DNA from: Tenuifilaceae bacterium CYCD
Lineage (GTDB): Bacteria; Bacteroidota; Bacteroidia; Bacteroidales; Tenuifilaceae
Reading direction: 5' to 3'
DNA length: 64,000 nt
Assembly: GCA_036322835.1 (NCBI GenBank)
Contig: AP027304.1
Coordinates: 3,224,001 to 3,288,000, forward strand
Positions 18,679 through 27,635 of the stretch are shown in pieces (the stretch's first letter is position 1; each line of letters opens with the position of its first letter). The notes below the pieces were generated by a model. That model saw only the letters and a program-made list of their open reading frames with translations. It searched no databases and was not told the DNA's origin. A program made the translations under genes and the position numbers.

Positions 18679-21222
18679 ATGAATCAGAAATTTTCTCAAA
18701 AAATTAAGGATGTTCTTGCCTATAGCCGCGAAGAAGCAATAAGGTTGGGCAATAGCGCCATTAACCCTGATCATCTTTTCTTAGGAATTCTCCGCGATGG
18801 CGAAGGTGAAGCAATTAACCTGTTGCTTTCTCAAGGTCTTGATTTAAGTGATATAAAAAAACGAATGGACAAACACTTACTTCAACTAACCGACAAGCAA
18901 GATAATATAAACGACTCGTCAGATATAGTTATATACAAATCTGCCGAAAGAGCGCTTAAAGTTGTGTTTCTTGAAGCACGATCGCTTAAAAGCGATACGG
19001 TTAACACCGCTCACCTCCTACTGGCTATACTTAAAGATGATACTAACTTTATTACTCAACTTCTCTATGAGCGTAGTATTAGTTACGAATCGGTTCGTAA
19101 AAGTCTAACTATTCTAAACTCCGATGACAAAGGAGATTTTGGAGGTGGCGAGGACGAAGATAGCGATAGCGGAATGTTCGGCAATATGGGCAAGCAAAAT
19201 CAACCTGCTAGCGGAAAACCATCATCAGATACTCCGGTTTTAGATAATTTTGGAATTGATTTAACAAAAGCTGCAGAGGAAGGCCGATTAGATCCAATTA
19301 TTGGTCGTGAAAGAGAAATTGAACGTATTGCGCAAATTTTAAGCCGTAGAAAAAAGAATAATCCAATTCTTATTGGAGAACCAGGTGTTGGTAAATCTGC
19401 AATTGCAGAGGGTTTAGCAATGAGAATTGTTAAGCGTAAAGTGTCCAGAGTACTTTTCAATAAGAGAGTTGTCACACTAGATTTAGCTTCAATTGTTGCT
19501 GGAACTAAGTACCGTGGACAGTTTGAGGAAAGAATGAAGGCAATTCTGAACGAATTATCCAGAACAAACGATATCATTCTTTTCATTGATGAGATCCACA
19601 CCATTGTTGGTGCCGGAGGTGCTACAGGTTCTCTTGATGCTGCAAATATGCTTAAACCAGCACTAGCGCGTGGTGAACTTCAATGTATTGGTGCTACTAC
19701 GCTTGATGAGTATCGCGAACATATTGAAAAGGATGGTGCATTGGAGCGTCGTTTCCAGAAAGTAATGGTAGAACCTACGTCTCCTGAAGAAACTGTCGAA
19801 ATTCTTAACAATATCAAGGAGCGTTACGAGGATCACCACAATGTCACCTACACCACAGAAGCCATCGATGCTTGCGTGAAGTTGACAATGCGTTACATAT
19901 CCGATCGTCATCTTCCCGATAAGGCTATAGATGCGCTAGATGAATCGGGCTCAAGAGTTCATATTTCGAATATCAAGGTTCCCGAAAATATCATTAATCT
20001 GGAAAAATCGATTGAGGAAACCAAAAAGGAAAAACTAAAAGCAGTTAAAAATCAGCAATTTGAACTTGCCGCAAACCTTCGAGATAAAGAAAAAAGGTTG
20101 ATTGAGCAACTTGAGGATGAACAATCGCGCTGGGAAAAGGAACTTGCAAAACACCGAGAAATTGTTGATGAAGAAAAGGTCGCTGAGGTTGTTGCCATGA
20201 TGACAGGTGTTCCAGTTCAACGTATTGCCCAGGCTGAAGGAGCCAGACTCCTTAAAATGGCCGATGAATTAAAAGGTTCGGTAATTGGGCAGGATGAAGC
20301 TATTGCTAAAATTGTTAGGGCAATTCAACGAAATAGAGCTGGACTTAAAGACCCCAATAAGCCAATAGGTACTTTCGTATTTTTAGGCCCTACAGGTGTT
20401 GGCAAAACTCAATTGGCAAAAGTACTTGCTAAATATCTATTCGATACAACCGATAACCTTATTAGAATAGATATGAGTGAATATATGGAGAAGTTCTCAG
20501 TTTCCAGACTTGTTGGAGCACCTCCAGGTTATATCGGTTACGAGGAAGGCGGTCAGTTAACCGAGAAAGTTCGTAGAAAACCTTACTCAGTTGTATTGCT
20601 CGATGAGGTTGAGAAAGCTCACCCTGATGTTTTCCATATTCTACTTCAGGTTTTAGACGAGGGTCAACTTACCGATAGCCTTGGACGCAGGGTAGACTTT
20701 AAGAACACCATTATCATAATGACCTCAAACATTGGATCCAGAGAGTTAAAGGACTTTGGACAGGGTGTGGGATTTGCAACTAAAGCAAAGGAAGAATCGG
20801 CCAACGAATATTCAAAAAGCATTATTCAGAAAGCGCTTAAGAAAGCATTTGCTCCCGAGTTTTTGAATCGTATAGATGATATCATTATGTTTAACGCTTT
20901 GACACGTAGCGATATACACAAGATAATTGATATTGAACTCAAAGGACTTTACGATAGAATTTACACTTTAGGCTTTAGTATAAAAATATCTCCAGCAGCA
21001 AAAGATTTTATTACCGAAAAAGGTTACGATATCCAATACGGTGCACGCCCCTTAAAACGTGCTATTCAAAAATACCTTGAAGATCCAATGGCCGAGGCTA
21101 TTATTAAAAGCGATATAAAGGCAGGAAATATAATTTCTATTGGATTTAACAAGAAAAAGGATGAAATTACAATTAAGGTTCTTAAAGGAGAGGAAGAGCC
21201 CGTTAATCCTGATGAAGAATAG
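18679..21222 (+). CDS. clpC: ATP-dependent Clp protease ATP-binding subunit ClpC
   Basis: An 847-residue AAA+ unfoldase that feeds proteins to ClpP. In order: two N-terminal Clp repeats (1-145); a Gly/Asp/Ser linker (about 150-175); the first AAA module with Walker A GEPGVGKS near residue 234; a middle region with a UVR-like motif (ELAANLRDKEKRLIEQLEDE, about 455-475) that distinguishes ClpC from ClpA and ClpB; and the second AAA module with GPTGVGKT near residue 570 and its sensor and C-terminal D2 region. The acidic tail is short. It is a single-gene unit with a terminator; no mcsA/mcsB or ctsR partner is next to it. Confidence 0.95.
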   Translation: MNQKFSQKIKDVLAYSREEAIRLGNSAINPDHLFLGILRDGEGEAINLLLSQGLDLSDIKKRMDKHLLQLTDKQDNINDSSDIVIYKSAERALKVVFLEARSLKSDTVNTAHLLLAILKDDTNFITQLLYERSISYESVRKSLTILNSDDKGDFGGGEDEDSDSGMFGNMGKQNQPASGKPSSDTPVLDNFGIDLTKAAEEGRLDPIIGREREIERIAQILSRRKKNNPILIGEPGVGKSAIAEGLAMRIVKRKVSRVLFNKRVVTLDLASIVAGTKYRGQFEERMKAILNELSRTNDIILFIDEIHTIVGAGGATGSLDAANMLKPALARGELQCIGATTLDEYREHIEKDGALERRFQKVMVEPTSPEETVEILNNIKERYEDHHNVTYTTEAIDACVKLTMRYISDRHLPDKAIDALDESGSRVHISNIKVPENIINLEKSIEETKKEKLKAVKNQQFELAANLRDKEKRLIEQLEDEQSRWEKELAKHREIVDEEKVAEVVAMMTGVPVQRIAQAEGARLLKMADELKGSVIGQDEAIAKIVRAIQRNRAGLKDPNKPIGTFVFLGPTGVGKTQLAKVLAKYLFDTTDNLIRIDMSEYMEKFSVSRLVGAPPGYIGYEEGGQLTEKVRRKPYSVVLLDEVEKAHPDVFHILLQVLDEGQLTDSLGRRVDFKNTIIIMTSNIGSRELKDFGQGVGFATKAKEESANEYSKSIIQKALKKAFAPEFLNRIDDIIMFNALTRSDIHKIIDIELKGLYDRIYTLGFSIKISPAAKDFITEKGYDIQYGARPLKRAIQKYLEDPMAEAIIKSDIKAGNIISIGFNKKKDEITIKVLKGEEEPVNPDEE

Positions 21223-21244
21223 TTCCACAATAAATCAACACATT

Positions 21245-21277
21245 AAACTGCATCATAATTTTTGATGCAGTTTTTTT
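21245..21277 (+). terminator. Terminator after clpC
   Basis: Perfect 11-base arms (AAACTGCATCA at 21245-21255 and TGATGCAGTTT at 21263-21273) are followed by further T. Confidence 0.85.
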
Positions 21278-21350
21278 GTTATTAAGTGAACAATTTGAAC
21301 TAAAACTGTGTTAACTTTCTAAATAAATAATCAACTAAAAATTTCAGAAT

Positions 21351-21851
21351 ATGACTGTAAAATTTGGACCAAACCCAGTGAACCTTTATGGTGAGGTAGT
21401 TAAAGTTGGTGGAAAAGCACCTGAATTCTCAGCTCTAGACACAACCTTAAAACCAGTTGGACTTAACGATTTCAAAGGAAAAGTAAAACTTATATCGATA
21501 TTTCCATCGATAGATACTAGCGTATGTTCAGTTCAGAACCACAAATTCAACAAGGAAGCAGCGTCGTATGGGGACAAGGTTGCTTTTATAGCAATGTCAA
21601 TGGATTTACCTTTTGCTTTAAAACGTTTTTGCGGAGCCGAAGGAATCAATAACCTAGTAACCCTATCGGACCACAAAGATGCTGATTTTGGAAAGAAATA
21701 TGGCTACCTAATCGATGCTTTAAGATTATTGGCTAGAGGTGTTGTTATTATTGACAAGGACGATATAATTCGATATGTTGAAGTTGTTCCTGAGGTTGGA
21801 CAAGAACCAAACTATAATGAAGCTATAAAAGTTCTAAAAACATTGGTTTAA
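21351..21851 (+). CDS. tpx: Thiol peroxidase
   Basis: A 166-residue atypical 2-Cys peroxiredoxin (Tpx) that reduces hydroperoxides using thioredoxin. The peroxidatic cysteine is in SIDTSVCSVQ (C60) and the resolving cysteine in LKRFCGAEGI (C94), with the family's F-P-S-I-D-T turn. The N-terminal VKFGPNPVNLYGEVVKVG and the motif ARGVVIIDKDD also match Tpx. It is a single gene between the clpC terminator and a bidirectional terminator shared with rimO. Confidence 0.95.
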   Translation: MTVKFGPNPVNLYGEVVKVGGKAPEFSALDTTLKPVGLNDFKGKVKLISIFPSIDTSVCSVQNHKFNKEAASYGDKVAFIAMSMDLPFALKRFCGAEGINNLVTLSDHKDADFGKKYGYLIDALRLLARGVVIIDKDDIIRYVEVVPEVGQEPNYNEAIKVLKTLV

Positions 21852-21852
21852 C

Positions 21853-21888
21853 AAATGAAAAATGCGCCAATAGGCGCGTTTTTCATTT
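21853..21888. terminator. Bidirectional terminator between tpx and rimO
   Basis: AAATGAAAAATGCGCC pairs with GGCGCGTTTTTCATTT around AATA, with A and T runs on either side that suit termination in both directions. Confidence 0.8.
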
Positions 21889-23188
21889 ATAATATCTCTC
21901 CTATTAAATCGTAATCCTGTGCCGAAGTAATTTTCACATTGATAAAATCACCTACCCTAATTTTCTTACCATCAGAATTAGTCACCAGGACTTCCTGATC
22001 CACCTCGGGAGAATCATACTCAGTCCTACCAATAATCATCCCTTCGTCAACTGAATCAACTATTACTTTTAATGATTGACCAACACGTTTAAGATTATTT
22101 GCTAACGAAATTTCTTGCTGTATTTCCATCAATTCATTGGAACGACGGTTTTTCTCCTTCTGAGAGATATTATCCTTCATTGAAATTGCTGCGTGAGTGT
22201 CTTCTTCTTCGGAATAGGTGAACACTCCAACCCTATCAAATTTATAACTCTTAACAAAATCAACTAATTCATTGAAATCTTCCTTGGCTTCGCCAGGATG
22301 TCCAACTAAAAAAGTGGTACGAATTGAGATATCAGGAATGTTCTTTCTTATAGCATCTACAAATTCTATAGTTTCAGCCTTTGTTATTCCTCGTCTCATC
22401 AACTTTAGCATATTATCGCTGATGTGCTGGAACGGAATATCGATATACTTGCAGATTTTGAGGTTATTTTTGATCGTTTCAATCAAATCCTTGGGGAAGT
22501 TAGCTGGGTAAGCATAGTGAAGCCTAATCCACTCTATTTTGTCGATTTTACTAAGCTCATTCAACAACTCTGAGATCATTCTTTTACCGTAGAGGTCAAT
22601 CCCGTAATACGTTGAGTCCTGAGCAATTACAACTAGTTCTTTAACCCCTTGATTTGCAAGATATTTTGCTTCGGAAACTAAATCTTCAATTGATTTAGAA
22701 ATATGCTTACCTCTAATCAGCGGTATTGCACAGTAAGAGCAACCCCAGTTACACCCTTCGGATATTTTAAGAAATGCAAAGTGTTTAGAAGTAGTAATAA
22801 CTCGTTGATTAGTACAATCAGTAAAATAAGGATTATCTAATGTCTTAAGAATCTCGGGTAAATCGGAAACACCATAGAAACCATCAACCTCAGGAATTTC
22901 TTTTACCAATTCATCTTTATAACGTTGAGATAAACAACCCATTACATATAATCGCTCTATTACGCCACTTTTCTTTGCATTTACAAAGTTCATAATGGTA
23001 TCAACGGACTCCTCCTTGGCATCGGCAATAAATCCACAGGTATTAACCACCACAACCTTTGCTGATGGGTCGTTGGAATCGTGAACCAACTCCCAGCCAC
23101 CCAACTCCAGTTGCTTCATCAAAACCTCTGAATCCACAACATTCTTGGAACACCCAAGTGTTACAATATTAATTTTCTTATTTCCCAT
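21887..23188 (-). CDS. rimO: Ribosomal protein S12 methylthiotransferase
   Basis: A radical SAM methylthiotransferase (433 residues) that adds a methylthio group to an aspartate of S12. The N-terminal domain has three cluster cysteines (TLGCSKNVVDSE, NTCGFI, MGCLSQRY). The radical SAM motif is SEGCNWGCSYCAIP. The C-terminus carries a TRAM domain (about 370-433, QSLKVIVDSVDEGMIIGRTE). The N-terminal SKNxVDSE and the lack of tRNA-type features fit RimO rather than MiaB. It starts 15 bases after the ftsY stop, so the two are likely one transcript. Confidence 0.95.
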   Translation of the reverse strand: MGNKKINIVTLGCSKNVVDSEVLMKQLELGGWELVHDSNDPSAKVVVVNTCGFIADAKEESVDTIMNFVNAKKSGVIERLYVMGCLSQRYKDELVKEIPEVDGFYGVSDLPEILKTLDNPYFTDCTNQRVITTSKHFAFLKISEGCNWGCSYCAIPLIRGKHISKSIEDLVSEAKYLANQGVKELVVIAQDSTYYGIDLYGKRMISELLNELSKIDKIEWIRLHYAYPANFPKDLIETIKNNLKICKYIDIPFQHISDNMLKLMRRGITKAETIEFVDAIRKNIPDISIRTTFLVGHPGEAKEDFNELVDFVKSYKFDRVGVFTYSEEEDTHAAISMKDNISQKEKNRRSNELMEIQQEISLANNLKRVGQSLKVIVDSVDEGMIIGRTEYDSPEVDQEVLVTNSDGKKIRVGDFINVKITSAQDYDLIGEIL

Positions 23189-23203
23189 ACCTATGAATCA
23201 ACC

Positions 23204-24151
23204 CTAACTGAAAAGAGAATCGACAAAATCCTTTCTGTCAAAAAGTTGCAAGTCGGTCATCTTCTCTCCAACACCAATATACTTAACAGGAATTTTAAAT
23301 TGATCGGAAATTCCGAGCACAACACCACCCTTTGCAGTTCCATCTAACTTTGTTAAAGCAATAGCAGTTACCTCTGTTGCAGCAGTAAACTCCTTTGCCT
23401 GCGCAAAGGCATTCTGACCTGTAGAGCCATCTAAAACCAAAAGAACCTCGTGTGGTGCATTGGGAATAACCTTTTGCATTACACGTTTAATCTTTGTGAG
23501 TTCATTCATCAAGTTTATTTTATTGTGCAAACGACCAGCGGTATCGATAATAACAACATCGGCACCCTGATTTTTTGCAGAACTTAATGTGTCGAAAGCA
23601 ACTGCTGCAGGATCAGCTCCCATTTGCTGTTTTACAATAGGTACACCTACCCTTTCCGACCAGATTGTAAGCTGATCTACCGCTGCAGCACGGAAAGTAT
23701 CTGCTGCACCAAGTACAACATTTTTTCCACCAGACTTAAACATGTGGGCTAATTTACCAATGGTAGTTGTTTTACCAACACCATTTACCCCTACAACCAT
23801 AATTACATACGGCGATTCTGTTTGGCTGGGCTCGGCAATATTCTGGAACGAATTCTCCGAAAGAAGCGACATAATTTCATCGTGGAGAATTGCATTCAAC
23901 TCAGTTGAATTAAGGTACTTTTCAGATGAAACTCGTTTTTCAATTCGTTCTATAATTCTCAATGTAGTCTCTACACCAACGTCGGAAGATATTAATACCT
24001 CCTCCAAATTATCTAGAACTTCGTCGTCAACCCTTGATTTACCGGCTACAGCACGGGAAATCTTCTTTAAAAGGCTTTCCTTGGTTTTCTCTAGGCCTTT
24101 ATCTAAGGATTCCTTGCTCTGGTTGGACGAAAAAATATCAAACAATCCCAT
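23204..24151 (-). CDS. ftsY: Signal recognition particle receptor FtsY
   Basis: The SRP-receptor GTPase that docks ribosome-nascent chain complexes at the membrane. At 315 residues it has only a short N-terminal region before the NG domain, lacking the long acidic A domain of E. coli. GTPase motifs are GVNGVGKTTTIGKLA (G1), DTAGRLH (G3) and LTKLDGTAKGG (G4), plus AADTFRAAAVDQL. It is upstream of rimO on the minus strand. A hairpin at 24188-24215 lies between it and the ribosomal protein genes, so it may be expressed by read-through or from its own promoter. Confidence 0.96.
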   Translation of the reverse strand: MGLFDIFSSNQSKESLDKGLEKTKESLLKKISRAVAGKSRVDDEVLDNLEEVLISSDVGVETTLRIIERIEKRVSSEKYLNSTELNAILHDEIMSLLSENSFQNIAEPSQTESPYVIMVVGVNGVGKTTTIGKLAHMFKSGGKNVVLGAADTFRAAAVDQLTIWSERVGVPIVKQQMGADPAAVAFDTLSSAKNQGADVVIIDTAGRLHNKINLMNELTKIKRVMQKVIPNAPHEVLLVLDGSTGQNAFAQAKEFTAATEVTAIALTKLDGTAKGGVVLGISDQFKIPVKYIGVGEKMTDLQLFDRKDFVDSLFS

Positions 24152-24185
24152 ATCTGTAAAAATTTTGTGCGAAGATAATAAAAAG

Positions 24186-24218
24186 AAAAAGCTTTCCTTG
24201 TAAAAGAAAAGCTTTGCC
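24186..24218 (-). terminator. Terminator or attenuator after the L28-L33-DUF4295 genes
   Basis: On the minus strand AAAGCTTTTC and GAAAGCTTT can pair across a nine-base loop, and TTCTTTT follows. The hairpin lies 20 bases after the DUF4295 stop and 36 bases before the ftsY start. Confidence 0.6.
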
Positions 24219-24236
24219 TTTATTTATGCGTTCGAA

Positions 24237-24392
24237 TTATTCTTGTTTTTTCAAGTATTCGTTAATCTCAGAGTTAAGTACCATCTCTTCTTTAAAAGTA
24301 TAGGCACCTGTTTTTGACGATTTTACCATTTTGATGCACTTTGTGTGGTTCTTAGTACCTTTCTGCATCGATGCTACTACTTTCTTTGCCAT
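24237..24392 (-). CDS. DUF4295 small basic protein
   Basis: A 51-residue protein easily missed by length filters. It begins MAKKVVASMQKGTKNHTKCI and ends with EINEYLKKQE. It belongs to DUF4295, a Bacteroidota family found directly after L33 and L28. Its size, basic charge and position suggest a ribosome-associated protein, but no function is established. It starts 7 bases after the L33 stop. Codon use and spacing match its neighbours. Confidence 0.88.
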   Translation of the reverse strand: MAKKVVASMQKGTKNHTKCIKMVKSSKTGAYTFKEEMVLNSEINEYLKKQE

Positions 24393-24399
24393 GGTTCAA

Positions 24400-24582
24400 T
24401 TATTTTATTTCACGGTGTAATGTTACCTTTTTAAGAACTGGATTGTACTTGCGTTGCTCTAGTCTTTCAGGTGTATTCTTTTTGTTCTTAGTAGTAATAT
24501 ACCTAGAAGTTCCTGGCATTCCGCTTTCCTTGTGCTCTGTGCATTCTAAAATTACTTGCACTCTGTTACCTTTCTTTGCCAT
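24400..24582 (-). CDS. rpmG: 50S ribosomal protein L33
   Basis: A 60-residue large-subunit protein recognised from [15 protein letters not shown], the [20 protein letters not shown] core and the C-terminal [10 protein letters not shown]. It lacks the paired CxxC zinc ribbon of zinc-type L33, having a single cysteine (C14), so it is a zinc-independent form. It sits 12 bases after the L28 stop. Confidence 0.96.
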   Translation of the reverse strand: MAKKGNRVQVILECTEHKESGMPGTSRYITTKNKKNTPERLEQRKYNPVLKKVTLHREIK

Positions 24583-24594
24583 TGTTCAATAAGT

Positions 24595-24837
24595 TTAGTA
24601 AATTTTGATTAAGCCTTTACCTTCTGCCTCTTTTAGAACAGCCTTTAAGCCTTTCTTATTGATGGTGCGAATACCAGCAGCAGAAACCTTCAAGGTTACC
24701 CAGCGATTTTCTTCTTCCAAAAAGAACTTCTTATTTTGAAGATTTGGAAAGAAGGTACGCTTTGTTCTTCTCTTAGAATGGGATACATTATTTCCAACCA
24801 TTCTCTTTTTTCCTGTAATCTGACAAATTCTTGACAT
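24595..24837 (-). CDS. rpmB: 50S ribosomal protein L28
   Basis: An 80-residue protein with the family start [20 protein letters not shown], the basic [17 protein letters not shown] region, and a C-terminal domain with [14 protein letters not shown]. It is first of the L28-L33-DUF4295 run; a promoter-like pair lies upstream in the gap after cinA. Confidence 0.96.
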   Translation of the reverse strand: MSRICQITGKKRMVGNNVSHSKRRTKRTFFPNLQNKKFFLEEENRWVTLKVSAAGIRTINKKGLKAVLKEAEGKGLIKIY

Positions 24838-24878
24838 TGTTATAATGTTTTCTGATGTTTTTTTTTCGAAACAGGACG

Positions 24879-24910
24879 CAAATTACGTCATTAATATTGA
24901 ATTATTCAAA
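24879..24910 (-). promoter_or_regulatory. Probable promoter of the rpmB operon
   Basis: On the minus strand TTTG (24907-24910) is followed after 21 bases by TAATTTG (24879-24885), a one-base-shorter form of TAnnTTTG. The -33 box overlaps the last codons of cinA. Transcription would start about 35 bases before the L28 ATG. Confidence 0.45.
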
Positions 24911-26185
24911 TTTTTCTCCAAAAATATTTTCATTTAGTTCTAAATGTTCCTGTAACATCAACTCCCTAAGTAGATTAAGAGCCGTATTGGAGGCTCTGAG
25001 AATATTAATATCTCGCTGATTACTAAATATATACTTTTTGCTGATCAAATTTCTGTTCGATGAAACCGCAATCCACACAGTACCAACAGGTTTAAACTCA
25101 GTTCCGCCATCAGGTCCTGCAATGCCCGATATGGCTATAGAATAATCCGTCTTTAACAATTCCCTCACGCCCACTGCCATTTGCTCTACAACCTGCTGGC
25201 TAACAGCTCCATTTTCGTTCAAAGCATTAACATCAACATTTAATACTGATGTCTTAACCTCGTTTGAGTATGCAACCACACTTCCTTTAAAATAGCTTGA
25301 TGAACCGGGGATTTCAGTGATTAAATGAGCAATCATTCCTCCGGTACAACTTTCTGCCGTAGAAACAGTTGCATCAACAGACTTTAGCATCTGCCCAACA
25401 ACTGCTGATAGCGATGTTTCGCCATATCCAAATATGTATTCAGGTATTTCCTTGCGCAAGTATTCAACAAGTTTTCCTATTTCTGAATTCAACGAGCTAT
25501 AATCAAACGAATAGCCTGATAAACGAAGCCTAATACCCGAAGGACTTGGTAAGTATGCCAGTTTAATATAATTAGGAAGTTTGCTTTCGAATACTTGAAG
25601 CTTATCGGATAAAAACGATTCAGGAATTCCAAATGTATAAACCGTTTTGTGGATAATTGTCTGATCAATCGGCCTTTGCTTAAGCAAGGGAATAACCGAA
25701 CCTTCCATTAGACCCTTCATCTCGAAAGGCACACCGGGCATCGAGACTAACATTTTTCCATCCTTACGGAACAACATTCCAGGTGCTGTACCATTATGGT
25801 TAAGCAATACCTCGCAGGACGAAGGCACTTCGGCCTGTTTTCTGTTGCTTTCAGTTACCTGTAGACCTCGTTTTCCAAATATACTTTTAATTATTTCCAA
25901 CGATGGTTCGTGAAGCACCAAACTACCACCAAAAAATTTGCAAAGAGTTGGCTTTGTTATATCATCGCTTGTTGGACCAAGACCACCCGTCATGATAACA
26001 ATATCACACCGATTAATAGATTGATTAACTGAACTATAAATAGCCTCTTCTGTATCGGAGATAGAAGTAATTTGAGTGATCTTTACTCCCAACAAATTTA
26101 GTTGTTGAGCAATCCAAGCAGAGTTTGTATCGACGATTTGACCTATCAAGATTTCATCGCCAATGGTTATAATTTCGGCATTCAT
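24902..26185 (-). CDS. cinA: CinA: nicotinamide-nucleotide amidase / competence-damage protein
   Basis: A full-length 427-residue CinA. The N-terminal half (1-170) is the MoaB/MogA-like COG1058 domain, often an ADP-ribose pyrophosphatase, with IGDEILIGQIVDTNSAWIA and MTGGLGPTSDD. The C-terminal domain (about 260-415) is the NMN deamidase, with STAESCTGGMIAHLIT and AISGIAGPDGG. It recycles NMN formed by DNA ligase and other NAD-cleaving enzymes. It is a single gene, downstream of tRNA-Thr and its terminator on the same strand. Confidence 0.95.
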   Translation of the reverse strand: MNAEIITIGDEILIGQIVDTNSAWIAQQLNLLGVKITQITSISDTEEAIYSSVNQSINRCDIVIMTGGLGPTSDDITKPTLCKFFGGSLVLHEPSLEIIKSIFGKRGLQVTESNRKQAEVPSSCEVLLNHNGTAPGMLFRKDGKMLVSMPGVPFEMKGLMEGSVIPLLKQRPIDQTIIHKTVYTFGIPESFLSDKLQVFESKLPNYIKLAYLPSPSGIRLRLSGYSFDYSSLNSEIGKLVEYLRKEIPEYIFGYGETSLSAVVGQMLKSVDATVSTAESCTGGMIAHLITEIPGSSSYFKGSVVAYSNEVKTSVLNVDVNALNENGAVSQQVVEQMAVGVRELLKTDYSIAISGIAGPDGGTEFKPVGTVWIAVSSNRNLISKKYIFSNQRDINILRASNTALNLLRELMLQEHLELNENIFGEKFE

Positions 26186-26194
26186 AGTATAAAA

Positions 26195-26218
26195 AATAAG
26201 GCAGTATCTCGCTGCCTT
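26195..26218 (-). terminator. Terminator after tRNA-Thr
   Basis: On the minus strand AAGGCAG (26218-26212) pairs with CTGCCTT (26204-26198) around CGAGATA, followed by ATTTTTT. It ends the tRNA transcript just before cinA. Confidence 0.7.
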
Positions 26219-26221
26219 TAG

Positions 26222-26294
26222 AGCCTCTCACGGGACTTGAACCCGCGACCTGCGGTTTACGAAACCGCTGCTCTACCGACTGAGCTAAAGAGGC
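26222..26294 (-). tRNA. tRNA-Thr (anticodon CGT)
   Basis: A cloverleaf is readable on the minus strand. The acceptor arm GCCTCTT pairs with GAGAGGC. The D-arm is AGCTCAGTCGGTAGAGC. The anticodon stem GCGGT/ACCGC encloses TTCGTAA, with anticodon CGT for ACG codons. The T-arm is CGGGTTCAAGTCCCG. CCA is not encoded. Confidence 0.95.
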
Positions 26295-26381
26295 ATTTTC
26301 CGTGCAAAAATAATTCTTTTTTTAAAGGAATGAAAAGAAGTTTCTACAACTTGAATATATAAATACTCATCATTTCTTATT

Positions 26382-27632
26382 CTACTCATTACTAGACAAT
26401 AGCGATTTTATTCTTTTCACCAAAGGTGGATGTGAATAGTGCAACGTCACGTAAACAGGATGAGGCATCAGGTTTGAATAGTTTTGAGCGGCCAGCCTTT
26501 TGAGAGCCGAGATTAATGATTCGGCGAGATTGTTGTCCTTGGCAAATTGGTCCGCAGCAAATTCCATTTTTCTACTCAGATAGTTTGTAAACAATCCGAT
26601 AATAGATTGAATGGGTCCAAAAATCAATGCAAAACCTAAAATATTTATATGGAAATTTGGCAATGCTGCTGGGCTAGCACCTAGAATAGGCGTAAATACA
26701 TCATCAATGCTAATCTGATTAAACAAAAAGAGGAATAGCCCTGTTACAACTATACTTAGTGCAAAATTAACCCATATATGCTTCTTCTTGTAATGTCCTA
26801 TTTCATGAGCCAAAACCGATTCAATTTCAACTGGTGATAATTTATCAATCAAAGTATCGTAAAGGTAAATACGTTTATTTCGTCCCCATCCCGTAAAAAA
26901 AGCATTGCCTTTTGTCGATCGTTTTGAACTATCGAGCACATAAATATTCTTTGCAGAAAAACCTGCATCGAATGCAAGTCTCTCCAACCTCTCTTTCAAT
27001 TCGCCTTCTGGCAATGGAGATTTTTTATTAAACAATGGCAATATAATAGATGTATATAATAAAGTAGAAAACAACGAGAGTATTAGTATAAAAACTAAAA
27101 CTGGCAGCCAAAATAAGTTGGTATAACTAATAAATAACCAAACAATTAAAGATAGTATTAATCCTCCCAAAATTATGGTTATCAACGCTGATTTAAAAAG
27201 ATCTGTAAAAAAAAGCATTCTGGTTGATTTGTTGAATCCGTAGCGTTCCTCAATTACAAAACTATCATAGTAATCAAACGGAATAGATACAATTTGACTC
27301 AAGAACCAAAGGACTCCAAAAAATAACAAGGATTGAAGCACATTATTGCTAATATGCTGGGCAATAAAATCACTCAATACCCCAAAATATCCTAGAATAA
27401 GAGCAATGGATACTATACCAGTCAAAAAGGTACTTTCTACTAAAGAAATCTTTAGTTTTTCATTTTCGTACTGCTGCTGTTTGAGATAACTATCCGCATC
27501 ATAAACGTCTTCAACCAGGTTATCTAAAGGTGTTTTTTTACTATAATTTGTATTGATTAACTCTACAATTATATTCAAGATATGACCACCTATTACAATA
27601 AAAATGATCGCATAGTAAATCGAGGTTTCCAT
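26382..27632 (-). CDS. M48-family membrane metalloprotease (Ste24-like)
   Basis: A 416-residue integral membrane zinc protease. The metal site is VLAHEIGHYKKKH near residue 280, and the third ligand lies in KMEFAADQFAKD. There are several membrane helices at residues 5-25, 65-85, 105-125, 155-200 and 295-345. The sequence resembles CAAX-prenyl protease 1 (Ste24), whose bacterial relatives take part in membrane protein quality control; prenylation is not implied. It follows the DUF6340 lipoprotein gene by three bases on the same strand, so the two form an operon. Confidence 0.9.
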   Translation of the reverse strand: METSIYYAIIFIVIGGHILNIIVELINTNYSKKTPLDNLVEDVYDADSYLKQQQYENEKLKISLVESTFLTGIVSIALILGYFGVLSDFIAQHISNNVLQSLLFFGVLWFLSQIVSIPFDYYDSFVIEERYGFNKSTRMLFFTDLFKSALITIILGGLILSLIVWLFISYTNLFWLPVLVFILILSLFSTLLYTSIILPLFNKKSPLPEGELKERLERLAFDAGFSAKNIYVLDSSKRSTKGNAFFTGWGRNKRIYLYDTLIDKLSPVEIESVLAHEIGHYKKKHIWVNFALSIVVTGLFLFLFNQISIDDVFTPILGASPAALPNFHINILGFALIFGPIQSIIGLFTNYLSRKMEFAADQFAKDNNLAESLISALKRLAAQNYSNLMPHPVYVTLHYSHPPLVKRIKSLLSSNE

Positions 27633-27635
27633 TTC

